Below are positions 1 to 7,309 of a stretch of DNA of 64,000 nt, in pieces. The notes below the pieces were generated by a model that saw only the letters and a list, made by a program, of their open reading frames with translations, was not told where the DNA came from and did not search any database. This DNA comes from Methylophilaceae bacterium (lineage in GTDB: Bacteria > Pseudomonadota > Gammaproteobacteria > Burkholderiales > Methylophilaceae): the NCBI GenBank assembly GCA_013141125.1, contig JABFRO010000001.1, positions 1,240,001-1,304,000 of the forward strand, given 5' to 3'. Within the stretch, counting starts at the first letter, position 1. Every line of letters starts with the position of its first letter. A program made the translations under genes and the position numbers.

Positions 1-161
1 CTGGCTTTGGGCAGCTCCACTTTTACTGCATGGGTCAGCATGGGTGCGGCGATGATGAAGATCACCAGCAATACCAGCATGACATCAATCAAAGGCACCA
101 TATTGATTTCAACCATGGGCTGACTGGCCTGGTTTTTAGAGAATCCGCCGAAGGCCATCAT
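1..161 (-). CDS. exbD: ExbD, TonB-system proton channel subunit (partial, N-terminus only)
   Basis: Inner-membrane partner of ExbB and TonB that couples proton-motive force to outer-membrane iron-complex uptake. Only the first ~53 residues are in the window; the gene runs off the left edge. The visible part reads MMAFGGFSKNQASQPMVEIN, then MVPLIDVMLVLLVIFIIAAP, the single transmembrane helix with the conserved membrane Asp of the ExbD/TolR family. The start overlaps the exbB stop by 4 bp (ATGA), so the two are translationally coupled. The family could also be TolR by motif alone, but the neighbours hemP, tonB and a Fur box favour ExbD. Confidence 0.93.
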   Translation of the reverse strand, partial: MMAFGGFSKNQASQPMVEINMVPLIDVMLVLLVIFIIAAPMLTHAVKVELPKA

Positions 162-919
162 GCTTCCTTTCTGATTAACACGGAAACATTGTGATTGCCG
201 GCGGGTTCAGTGGCGCGGCTGCCGGTAGACATGAAGGCAAACAAATCATGGGCAAAGCCATCCAGCTCGGTCAGAACCATGCGATTGGAGCGGGCAAAGA
301 AGTTGTAGGCCAATACGGCCGGAATAGCCACGGCCAAGCCTAACGCCGTCATGATGAGTGCTTCACCTACCGGCCCGGCGACTTTATCCAAAGTACTCTG
401 GCCGCTGGCACCTATGCTGATTAGCGCGTGGTAAACGCCCCACACGGTGCCAAACAGACCGACAAAGGGTGCGCTGGAGCCAACCGAGGCCAGTATGGTC
501 AAGCCGGATTCCAATCTGGCAGTATCCTGCTCCATGGAGCGGCGCAGGGAACGCGTCAGAAACTCTTCTTCCGTTCCGGCTTCAATCAGGCGCTGATTGG
601 TTTTTGCGCCATGTTGTGCAATGGCTCTGAATCCATGTTGCGCCAGATGGGAAAACGGGTCGCGCGGCTTGCCATCATTTAAACGTCTGGCGACGACGTT
701 CAGATCCGGTGCCTCCCAGAATACCTGTAGAAATTTCTGTGCATGTTTGCGCATACGCAGGTTGGCAATGGTTTTAGTGAGAATCAGATACCAGGTGGCT
801 ACCGACATCAGCGCTAGCACGATTAACAGAAACGTGCTTAGGCCATCGACCTGGTTTAAAAAATTGGCAAAACCCAATGTTTCCATAGCGTGTGTTTGTT
901 GACTTAGCGTTTGTGGCAT
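158..919 (-). CDS. exbB: ExbB, MotA/TolQ/ExbB proton channel family protein
   Basis: Inner-membrane proton channel subunit that energises TonB. The protein is 253 aa with three hydrophobic segments: near residues 25-45 (STFLLIVLALMSVATWYLIL), and the conserved channel pair around LASVGSSAPFVGLFGTVWGVYHAL and MTALGLAVAIPAVLAYN. GLFGTVWG and the TALGLAVAIPA stretch are hallmarks of the ExbB/TolQ family. The open frame extends 29 codons further upstream, but the start MPQTLSQQT at 919 lies 2 bp after the tonB stop with an AAAGG motif upstream, so I use that. It sits between tonB and exbD in one leftward operon. Confidence 0.95.
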   Translation of the reverse strand: MPQTLSQQTHAMETLGFANFLNQVDGLSTFLLIVLALMSVATWYLILTKTIANLRMRKHAQKFLQVFWEAPDLNVVARRLNDGKPRDPFSHLAQHGFRAIAQHGAKTNQRLIEAGTEEEFLTRSLRRSMEQDTARLESGLTILASVGSSAPFVGLFGTVWGVYHALISIGASGQSTLDKVAGPVGEALIMTALGLAVAIPAVLAYNFFARSNRMVLTELDGFAHDLFAFMSTGSRATEPAGNHNVSVLIRKEA

Positions 920-921
920 GA

Positions 922-1647
922 CTAACCTTTCAGATTGAATTGAATCGGGACAATAACCCACGCGGCTACGGGCTGGCCGCCTTGACGCGCAGGAACAAAT
1001 TTCCATTGCCGCACCGTGTCTGCGGCACGTTCGTCCAGCCGTGAAAAACCACTGGATTTGTGTATATTCACTTGTGATGGCTGACCCCCAACCTCTACAT
1101 GCACGCGCAGTAACACGCGGCCTTCTTCGTGCAGTTTGCGCGAGAGCGCGGGATAAGCCGGTGAGGGGTTATCCAAATAATCCGCGTTGAACCTCGGCTG
1201 TTCTATGGGCGGCTCTTCCTTAGGGGAAGCTTGGCTTAGCTTGACTGGCTCTTGCTGTGGTTCGATAGCCTGAGGTGTTTCAGTCTGCGCTTCCGGTTTT
1301 TGTTCAGAAGCCGTTGCCGGTGTGATTTCACGGGTATTGGCGACCAGTTGCGGCTCTGGTTTTTTGGGGGGAGTCGTTGCTTTTGGTTTAACTGGTTCTT
1401 GAGCCGACTTGGGCTGCACTGGCAAAGGCTTGGGCGCTTCAATTTTTTCGGGTTTGGATTCGGGCGTAATCAGGCTAATTTGCATGGACTTTTCTTCCGC
1501 TAGCTGAATTGGCTTCTGATAACTTGCCAATGCCAACAGCAAGCCGGTGTGCGCTATTAGCACAAGCCCCAGCATGCTGTATGACAGACGCTTGTTTTCA
1601 CTATTTGAAGAAAAATAAACCAAATCCACTTGAATGATTCCAACCAT
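922..1647 (-). CDS. tonB: TonB, energy-transducing periplasm-spanning protein
   Basis: Transmits proton-motive force from ExbBD to TonB-dependent outer-membrane receptors. It has 241 aa: a short cytoplasmic N-terminus, one membrane anchor (about residues 22-42, YSMLGLVLIAHTGLLLALAS), a long Pro/Lys/Glu-rich periplasmic spacer (about 55-150), and a C-terminal TonB domain (about 160-241) with YPALSRKLHEEGRVLLRVHV and a late WKFVPAR motif. No clear Shine-Dalgarno precedes the ATG at 1647, so a slightly internal start is possible. It lies about 100 bp downstream of hemP and 2 bp before exbB; Fur control through the hemP promoter is likely. Confidence 0.94.
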   Translation of the reverse strand: MVGIIQVDLVYFSSNSENKRLSYSMLGLVLIAHTGLLLALASYQKPIQLAEEKSMQISLITPESKPEKIEAPKPLPVQPKSAQEPVKPKATTPPKKPEPQLVANTREITPATASEQKPEAQTETPQAIEPQQEPVKLSQASPKEEPPIEQPRFNADYLDNPSPAYPALSRKLHEEGRVLLRVHVEVGGQPSQVNIHKSSGFSRLDERAADTVRQWKFVPARQGGQPVAAWVIVPIQFNLKG

Positions 1648-1746
1648 TTAACTATGAGCATTAAGCTCAATATCGCCCTATAGGCTAAATTAAAAAAATG
1701 GCTGGCTTCCGGCAGTTAAGTGTCCGGTGGCTGGCAGAGGGAGAAA

Positions 1747-1947
1747 CTATTTAGTCAGAATCAGCTTGCCCTTGCTGGTAATGCGCAAACGGTATTCTTC
1801 ACCGGCATGCTCTATCACCAATTCATTGGCGCTACCAAACAACTCGGGGCTGTAATAGCGCGGCCGTTCAAACGGCTTGCGTACAGCCACTTCGGTTGGT
1901 TTGGCTGTAGCAGGGATTACATCCGGCTTATTCTTGATTTGACCCAT
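1747..1947 (-). CDS. hemP: HemP family hemin uptake protein
   Basis: Small protein of 66 aa. HemP proteins are usually encoded beside haem or siderophore uptake genes and are needed for, or regulate, haem uptake in several beta- and gammaproteobacteria. The C-terminal signature is clear: LVIEHAGEEYRLRITSKGKLILTK, ending in the family's LILTK. The N-terminal half is Lys/Pro-rich and low in conservation. It is the first gene of hemP-tonB-exbB-exbD. Its ATG is only about 10 bp from a Fur box, and no good ribosome-binding site is visible, so the transcript may have a very short leader. Confidence 0.9.
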   Translation of the reverse strand: MGQIKNKPDVIPATAKPTEVAVRKPFERPRYYSPELFGSANELVIEHAGEEYRLRITSKGKLILTK

Positions 1948-1957
1948 GATATGTAAA

Positions 1958-1972
1958 TGATAATTATTCTCA
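1958..1972. promoter_or_regulatory. Fur box upstream of hemP-tonB-exbBD
   Basis: TGATAATTATTCTCA matches the 7-1-7 Fur consensus TGATAATNATTATCA in 14 of 15 positions. It sits 11 bp upstream of the hemP ATG and in the divergent region shared with the bacterioferritin gene at 2120. Fur with iron would repress the uptake operon; an effect on the divergent bfr gene is possible but not shown. Confidence 0.88.
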
Positions 1973-2119
1973 TTTATAAAGTCAACACTTTTGGCACCTG
2001 TATATTAATTCACACATAACACTGCTACCGGGAATTGGATACAATGATTACTTACGAGCCCAATATTAGCAGGCGTTGCCGCTGAGACCAATGCTCTGAA
2101 AATTGATTAGGAGAATGTC

Positions 2120-2605
2120 ATGCAAGGCGAGAAAAAGATTATTGAAATACTCAACGACTTGTTGGCTGGCGAGCTAACAGCCGTGGATCAATATTTGATT
2201 CATGGTGAAATGTATGCCAACTTTGGTTTTGCGCATCTGGCGGATAAGGCGATACATGAATCCGAGCATGAGCGCCAACATGCGCGTAGCCTGATTCAGC
2301 GCATTCTATTTCTGGAAGGAACACCGAATTTGGCCAAACGCAGCGCGCTGAATATTGGTAATACTGTGCCGGAGATGCTCAAGTCTGATTTGGGTCTTGA
2401 ATATCATGTGGTGGGCGAGCTGAAAAAAGCTATCGCTGTATGTGAAAGTGTGCAGGATTATGTCACGCGCGAGATGCTGGTCATCCAACTGGAAGATACC
2501 GAGATGGATCATGCTTATTGGCTTGAACGGCAAATTGGTCTGATTGATTTGGTTGGCTTGCAGAATTATCAGCAAAGCCAAATGAAAATTAGTGCGGCCA
2601 ATTAG
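2120..2605 (+). CDS. bfr: Bacterioferritin, ferroxidase-type subunit without haem-ligand Met
   Basis: Iron-storage 24-mer subunit that oxidises Fe(II) and stores it as mineral. The length (161 aa) fits the family. By alignment to E. coli Bfr, the ferroxidase residues E18, E51, H54, E94 and the E-x2-H pair near 127-130 (EMDH) are all present. The haem-binding Met52 is replaced by Arg (HESEHERQHA). This matches subunits that lack haem and provide catalysis in hetero-oligomeric bacterioferritins. A strong ribosome site (TTAGGAGAATGTC) precedes the ATG. It is followed after 9 bp by a second bfr gene, so both are probably co-transcribed and co-assembled. Confidence 0.95.
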   Translation: MQGEKKIIEILNDLLAGELTAVDQYLIHGEMYANFGFAHLADKAIHESEHERQHARSLIQRILFLEGTPNLAKRSALNIGNTVPEMLKSDLGLEYHVVGELKKAIAVCESVQDYVTREMLVIQLEDTEMDHAYWLERQIGLIDLVGLQNYQQSQMKISAAN

Positions 2606-2614
2606 GAGAAGAAT

Positions 2615-3096
2615 ATGAAATGCGACAAGAAAATCAATGAAGCTTTAAATAAAGTGCTTAAACATGAGCTGACCGCCATTAATCAGTATTTTCTCCATGC
2701 GCGCATGTTTCGCAATTGGGGGCTGGAAAAGCTCAATGATTATAATTACAAACAATCTATCCGCGTGATGAAAGAGGCAGACGTTGTGATTGAACGCATC
2801 CTGTTTCTGGAGGGTCTGCCCAATCTGCAAAATCTGGGCAAGCTGCATATCGGCGAGAATGTGGTCGAATGTTTGCAGAGTGATCTGAAATATGAAACCG
2901 AAACGCAACGCCTTTTTTGGTGGAAGCCATTACGCTATGTGAAAGTCTGCAAGATTACGTCAGCCGCGATTTGTTAACAGAGCTACTGGAGCATTGCGAA
3001 GAGGCCATTGACTGGCTGGAAACGCAACAAAGCCTGATAAAGGATGTAACTTTACCCAATTATCTGCAAGCCCATATTGAGCCTGGCGGCGATTAA
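2615..3096 (+). pseudogene. bfr: Second bacterioferritin (haem-type subunit), frameshifted at a T6 run
   Basis: The first ~100 codons read as a clear bacterioferritin ([20 protein letters not shown], then [20 protein letters not shown]). After the T6 run at 2913-2918 the homologous frame moves by -1 and continues as [19 protein letters not shown] to NYLQAHIEPGGD and a stop at 3094-3096. One extra T gives a continuous protein; losing two T would also fit. In E. coli numbering the haem ligand Met52 is kept, but E51 is Val, H54 is Glu, and the 127/130 ligands are Cys and Ala. It therefore looks like the haem-binding, ferroxidase-dead partner of the upstream subunit. Real inactivation, sequencing error and programmed -1 shifting cannot be separated from sequence alone. 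Confidence 0.85.
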
Positions 3097-3117
3097 TAAC
3101 TTAGTGCAACCCGTCTA

Positions 3118-3148
3118 AAGCCACGACTTAACTATCGTGACTTTTTTT
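3118..3148 (+). terminator. Likely rho-independent terminator of the bfr pair
   Basis: An imperfect hairpin (arms CACGA and TCGTG, extended by AG/CT beyond one mismatch) is followed by a run of seven T. It lies just after the second bfr gene and before the bfd promoter, which supports separate transcription of bfd. Confidence 0.6.
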
Positions 3149-3219
3149 ATCAATCTACATAAACAAGTTAATTTGTTTAAATTAATTGCAATAAAACTTG
3201 ACATGAAACGAAGCTTAAA

Positions 3220-3234
3220 TGAGAATGATTATCA
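3220..3234. promoter_or_regulatory. Fur box upstream of bfd
   Basis: TGAGAATGATTATCA differs from the consensus TGATAATNATTATCA at one position. It lies about 40 bp upstream of the bfd start. Iron-Fur repression of bfd is known in other proteobacteria, where Bfd releases iron from bacterioferritin during starvation. Confidence 0.88.
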
Positions 3235-3273
3235 TTAGTAATTTGAGTTTTCAGACTTCAGAGAGGTGATGCA

Positions 3274-3489
3274 ATGTACGCTTGTGTTTGTCGCGCCGTA
3301 ACCGAAAGACAGATTCATTTGGCGATACTGGCTGGTGCAAATAGCGTTAAGGATTTGCGCCACGAACTGGGCGTAATTGATGAATGTGGGCACTGTGCTT
3401 CATGCGTCAAAAAATGTTTGCGAGAAGCTCACCACTCACCATCACCCAAACTGTCGTCGGCCAACATACTGTCCAGCGTGGCGGCCTAG
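3274..3489 (+). CDS. bfd: Bacterioferritin-associated ferredoxin (Bfd)
   Basis: [2Fe-2S] protein that reduces the ferric mineral core of bacterioferritin to mobilise iron. It has 71 aa with the BFD-like [2Fe-2S] fold. The cluster cysteines C4 and C6 (ACVC) and C38 and C41 (ECGHC) occupy the same positions as in E. coli Bfd; additional Cys at 44 and 48 are also present. A ribosome site (GAGGTGAT) precedes the ATG. The Ser/Pro-rich tail after about residue 54 is slightly longer than usual. It has its own Fur-controlled promoter, downstream of the bfr terminator. Confidence 0.93.
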   Translation: MYACVCRAVTERQIHLAILAGANSVKDLRHELGVIDECGHCASCVKKCLREAHHSPSPKLSSANILSSVAA

Positions 3490-3717
3490 TCCGTCACTAC
3501 ATCAGCCCTGCGGCAACGGAAAACGAAAAATGGAGACCGCTAGTTTAGCTCCCTGTGAAATACAGTGAGTAATCGAATTTCATTTTTCCGCACAGAAAAA
3601 ATTGCCTACGTTACCATAAGCTCTGGTGTGTATTTTGGCTAATTGCACCTGTGCCATTAATGCCATGCTATCGGCAGTTGCTGATGCGTGAAGTAACAAT
3701 TTCTGAATTTCATACCA

Positions 3718-4506
3718 TTAAAACACGTAGCCCAGCATGACACCACCACCCCAGCCGGTGCTGGATTCGGAATAGCCGTGAGTCAGATAGCTTTGTAATT
3801 TGTAATGGTCATCAAATTTATGAATGGCAAAGGCGGTGAGTTCACGTAAAGGTTGGGTAGTATCCAGCGTGGCTTGGCGGATATCTGCCATGATGCCAGC
3901 GCTGGTGGCCGGACTGAATTTATACGAGAATCCGGCAGAACCGAACCAGACATTATGCAAATCCAGCCCGACCGGGTCGCCCATTAGTTTGTATCCAACA
4001 CCACCAAATAAGGTCAGGTCTTTAATCAATGGCTTATAGGCATCAAGCAGAATGGAATAATCATTTTCACCAGTTCCCAAGCCTTTACTAGCGGAGGCTG
4101 TGGCAAATTTTATTTTGCCGGTTACATCCAGAATCAAGGGATGCGTGGTACCTATCCGCGCGAAGGTGTGAGTGGCACTGAACACAATATCACCCAAACC
4201 AGATTGGGTTACCGAGGGGCGGCTGGATTTCCCTAGCACCACCTTCGCGTCACCACCTACCACATCACCTGGGCCGGTGATTTGCAGCCAGGGAATCGTC
4301 AGTTTGAGCGTGGTGTCATCGGTTTCATACTTGGCAGTAAACGGGACGTAGCTAATATCGGTGGATTGCGATTGGCCATATTTACCGGTGCTGTAGTCCG
4401 CACCGCTGGTCAGACTGAATGTGCCATCGGCATAGCTCGGGCATGATTGAAAAATCAAAAAAGTCAGGAATACTGCCGGGATAACAGGGTTAATTCTTTT
4501 ATTCAT
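3718..4506 (-). CDS. Outer-membrane beta-barrel protein, phenol_MetA_deg/transporter family
   Basis: Probable outer-membrane barrel of 262 aa with a Sec signal peptide (about residues 1-26, cleavage near SYA-DG). The remainder alternates polar and hydrophobic residues in short strands and ends in Tyr-Val-Phe (MLGYVF), a typical C-terminal barrel signal. Strand segments such as LFGGVGYKLMGDP and SAGFSYKFSPATSAGIMADI resemble proteins annotated as the putative MetA pathway of phenol degradation family. The substrate is unknown. It is the last gene of a leftward operon behind the DUF6502 and DUF5666 genes, 42 bp downstream of the latter. Confidence 0.72.
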   Translation of the reverse strand: MNKRINPVIPAVFLTFLIFQSCPSYADGTFSLTSGADYSTGKYGQSQSTDISYVPFTAKYETDDTTLKLTIPWLQITGPGDVVGGDAKVVLGKSSRPSVTQSGLGDIVFSATHTFARIGTTHPLILDVTGKIKFATASASKGLGTGENDYSILLDAYKPLIKDLTLFGGVGYKLMGDPVGLDLHNVWFGSAGFSYKFSPATSAGIMADIRQATLDTTQPLRELTAFAIHKFDDHYKLQSYLTHGYSESSTGWGGGVMLGYVF

Positions 4507-4548
4507 CGTTCCAATCTCTCGCTTGGTATAAAGAGCTAGCTTGTTTAC

Positions 4549-6050
4549 TTAATCTTTTTTCTCTACTTTCTCTACTTTCTCTACTTTCTCTACTTTCTCT
4601 ACTTTCTCTACTTTCTCTACTTTCTCTACTTTCTCTACTTTCTCTACTTTCTCAATTTTTTCAATTTTTTCAGGCTTCTCCACCTTCTCCACCTTCTCCA
4701 CCTTCTCCACTTTCTCCACTTTCTCCACTTTCTCCACTTTCTCTACTTTCTCTACTTTCTCTACTTTCTCTACTTTCTCTACTTTCTCAATTTTTTCAGG
4801 CTTCTCCACCTTCTCCACCTTCTCCACCTTCTCCACCTTCTCCACCTTCTCCACCTTTTCAGGCTTCTCAGTGCGATTTATTTTTTCCATTCTGGAGAGT
4901 TCGCCAGGTTTGCTGAGGTCATGATCTTTGAGTTTTAACTTTTCTTCTGTCGGGTTTAAAGGTTGGGCGTGAGCAGGTGTGGTTATGGAATCTCGCCGTA
5001 CACTTGGTTCGATTTTGATGGCTTTAAGTTCTACAGATCGCGCGCTGGGCTTACCTTCTTTCATCTGTCCGCGCACAATGACGGCCATGCCAGCCAGGTT
5101 TCTGTTGGCGTTATTACCCAGGAAGCGCGTTTGACCGGTAATTTTCACACTTTGCCCGGCAATGTTTAAACGCCCGTTGCCAACATTGCCAGAGGCCATG
5201 CCTTGCAAATGGAATACTTCGACTTTATGCAACAAATCATTGACGGGACCCGGAGTCATTTCTCTGACATTAAACGAATGGCCATCCCAAGTGCCGCTCA
5301 AGCGTGAATCCGTAGCCCTATTGCCGGATGCTTTAGCCAGACCTTCTATTTTGGTCCCAGCCAAATACAGATGGTTTCCATGACGCGTCAAATGGCCTAC
5401 GATGCGAGCCGTTTTTTATCGCTAGTTTGATCGATACGCGTGGCAACAACACTGCCATCGGCTTTACGCAGACCGCTAACATTGACCCATTGACCAACTC
5501 TAAAATTATTTGTTTTTAATCCAAAGAGTTGCGCAGGTTTGATACTGACAGATTGTCCCATCACGTTCATTTTTCCTGCCGGCAGGTTTAGCCCGGTAAT
5601 CGGCCCGCTGATTTGATGATAAGCGTGAATCTCATGCGCTATCAACGCCTTCTCTCCGCCGGTCGCCTGCACCGCCACGACTTGCCCTATGGATAAAGCC
5701 TGGCTGCTGATTTTTTTGCCACCCAGATCAACTGGCGTGTTGCTGAAATAGTTCACCTCAAGGTTATTTACGCAAATGCTGCCGAAGCCCGTAATCACAC
5801 CCACGATACCCGTACCACCAATGCCGTTGGCCTGAATGCCGGTGCCGCCTATACCGCCGGATTCGGGCTTGATGCCAGTGCCACCGATTCCGCGATTCGG
5901 CGCAATACCAGTGCCGCCAATTCCGCCAATGCTGCGATCAGAGCGAATACCTGTTCCACCAATACCGCCGCCATCACAAGGGTTGGCGGCGGCAATGGGT
6001 GATACGGCCGCCATGCCAATCAGCAAACAGAAGCATATCCATGTTTTCAT
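4549..6050 (-). pseudogene. DUF5666-repeat secreted protein with KVE tail, split by a frameshift
   Basis: One gene appears in two frames. The 5' part (6050 to 5397) starts MKTWICFCLLIGM with a signal peptide, continues with about five GIGGTGI repeats (residues ~25-80), and enters DUF5666-like beta domains (GPITGLNLPAGKMNVMGQSV). At the A6 run (plus-strand T6, 5412-5417) the homologous frame moves by -1 and continues as TARIVGHLTRHGNHLYLAG, a second and third similar domain, then a C-terminal tail of roughly 35 KVE or KPE units. One extra A restores about 500 codons. The start at 6050 has an AGGA site and lies 1 bp after the DUF6502 gene. Function unknown; probably a periplasmic or surface protein. 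Confidence 0.75.
4556..4860. repeat. 9-bp tandem repeat array encoding (Lys-Val-Glu)n
   Basis: About 300 bp of nearly uninterrupted 9-bp units (plus strand TTTCTCTAC or TTCTCCACC variants) encode KVE, with occasional KPE and KIE. There is also a higher-order pattern: the CAATTTTTTCAGGCTTCTCC block occurs twice. Runs of identical units and blocks of synonymous variants point to recent slippage expansion and block duplication. Length is likely to vary between strains. Confidence 0.95.
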
Positions 6051-6051
6051 G

Positions 6052-6950
6052 TTAATCCTGAGAGGCGTTTTCTGCGTGGCTAGCTGGATTTCTAGTTTCC
6101 AGGCTTTCTTTACTGTGATAAAAATACAGCGCAAAAGTAAAGCGTCGATCGGCATTGGCCATGGTTGACGCAGTTGTCTGCGATTCAGATTCTGCCAGCA
6201 GTTCAATAGCGCGTGCATTAACGGCTTTCAAAACGGACATACCTTGCTCTTCAGCCAAAACTTTCAGCTCATCAATCGCGGCTGGTGTTAAACCATCGTA
6301 ATACACACAACGCTCCAGCATGGGCGGCGATATATTCATCAGGTTATGCGTGGTAGCGGCAATATGATCGTGAATATTTTGTTGAAAGAAAAACAGCTTT
6401 TCCTCAAAACCGACGCTGGGAATAAAAGCCTCAACATTAAGACATACACAATCGTTTTCATTTATGCGCACCACGCCCAGCCTTAACCATTCATCCAGCA
6501 CCGGTCTGGCGCGTATATCCTTACTAATACGCGCTACCAGGCATTCAAAAGAAACGTTGCCGCCAATACGTGCCAATCTTGGCAGCGGTTTTGGTTTGCC
6601 CTCAGCATCTAAAAATCCGTATCGCTGATCCACAAACCTACCAACTGAGAACCTAGCGTTACCAGTGAGGATTCATTCTGTGCATTCACCGGTTGCGCGC
6701 GCAAACGGTGTACATCCTTGCGATGTAATCCGGTTAGCAAGCTAATCCGACTGTCGGTTTGCTGGCGTTTTTGCAAGCCGAATTCTTCTTCTGCCACTTC
6801 AACAAAAACGGATTTCAAGGTTTCCAATAACATTGGGTAATTCACGCCCTGTGAAAGCATCAGCCTGATAAGCGGCTTTAGCACACGCTGCAAGGCAGTG
6901 AGTACACGTTTTTTTATTGTGTTTTCAGAGGTTTCTGTAGGTTCGATCAT
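6052..6950 (-). pseudogene. DUF6502 family protein, split by a frameshift at a 5-nt homopolymer
   Basis: The 5' part (6950 to 6609) gives MIEPTETSENTIKKRVLTAL, then KSVFVEVAEEEFGL and a DSRISLLTGLHRKDVHRLR segment that looks like a helix-turn-helix, ending GLWISDTDF at a stop. The 3' part continues in the -1 frame as LDAEGKPKPLPRLARIGGNV, AVLDEWLRLGVV-like sequence and a C-terminal region. One extra base in the run at 6611-6615 joins them as ISDTDFLDAEG, giving about 295 aa, the usual length for DUF6502 proteins. The biochemical role of the family is not known to me; it often precedes DUF5666 genes. It is first in a leftward operon with the DUF5666 and barrel genes. Confidence 0.78.
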
Positions 6951-7309
6951 GTTTTTTTATTATACGAAAGGTGGGGGATTTTTTACACAATTAATTGACG
7001 TGTGAAATATTCCCACATATTATAGTATTTGTGCGATTTATTACACAAAATGTTAACACTGGGGTGTGCAAGCAGTTTCAATTGAACCAAGCTTGATAAT
7101 TAATTACATATGGGCGCTTCTATAAATCCACAATCGTCGTTATACCGCATTGCTCACAAAAAATTATTAGCTACGACAGCAGATTAGTCTCCACTGAAGC
7201 GGCGTTTACCTTATATATCAAATATATACCGCGTCACAATTTTTGCTCGCGCCTTGTTTGGCTTGAGACAACTTGAATTTATAGAAGCGCCCATAAGGAT
7301 GTAAGCCAA
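6951..7309. other. Intergenic region between DUF6502 and ccmH
   Basis: A 359-bp AT-rich divergent region. The left third (6951-7108) has no gene and would carry the promoter of the leftward DUF6502 operon. The right half is filled by the palindromic element at 7111-7293. No RNA gene is visible. Confidence 0.6.
7111..7293. mobile_element. MITE-like element with perfect 17-bp terminal inverted repeats
   Basis: TGGGCGCTTCTATAAAT at 7111-7127 is repeated exactly in inverted orientation at 7277-7293. The ends are flanked by TA on each side (7109-7110 and 7294-7295), consistent with the TA target duplication of the IS630/mariner group. The 183-bp interior has no coding capacity. The right end directly abuts the AAGGA ribosome site of ccmH, so the element forms the leader of that gene. 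Only one copy was seen here. A simple regulatory palindrome is the alternative. Confidence 0.55.

Noticed and set aside
2900-2930. Programmed -1 frameshift in the second bacterioferritin
   Set aside because: No X-XXY-YYZ heptamer in the right frame and no evident downstream stimulatory structure; two similar breaks nearby favour a common error. Kept only as a minor alternative.
4556-4860. CRISPR-like short repeats
   Set aside because: Units are 9 bp, contiguous without spacers and in frame with a coding sequence.
5836-6168. Pro-Val-Pro-Pro-Ile-Pro repeat frame on the plus strand
   Set aside because: It is the antisense of the GIGGTGI repeats of the DUF5666 protein.
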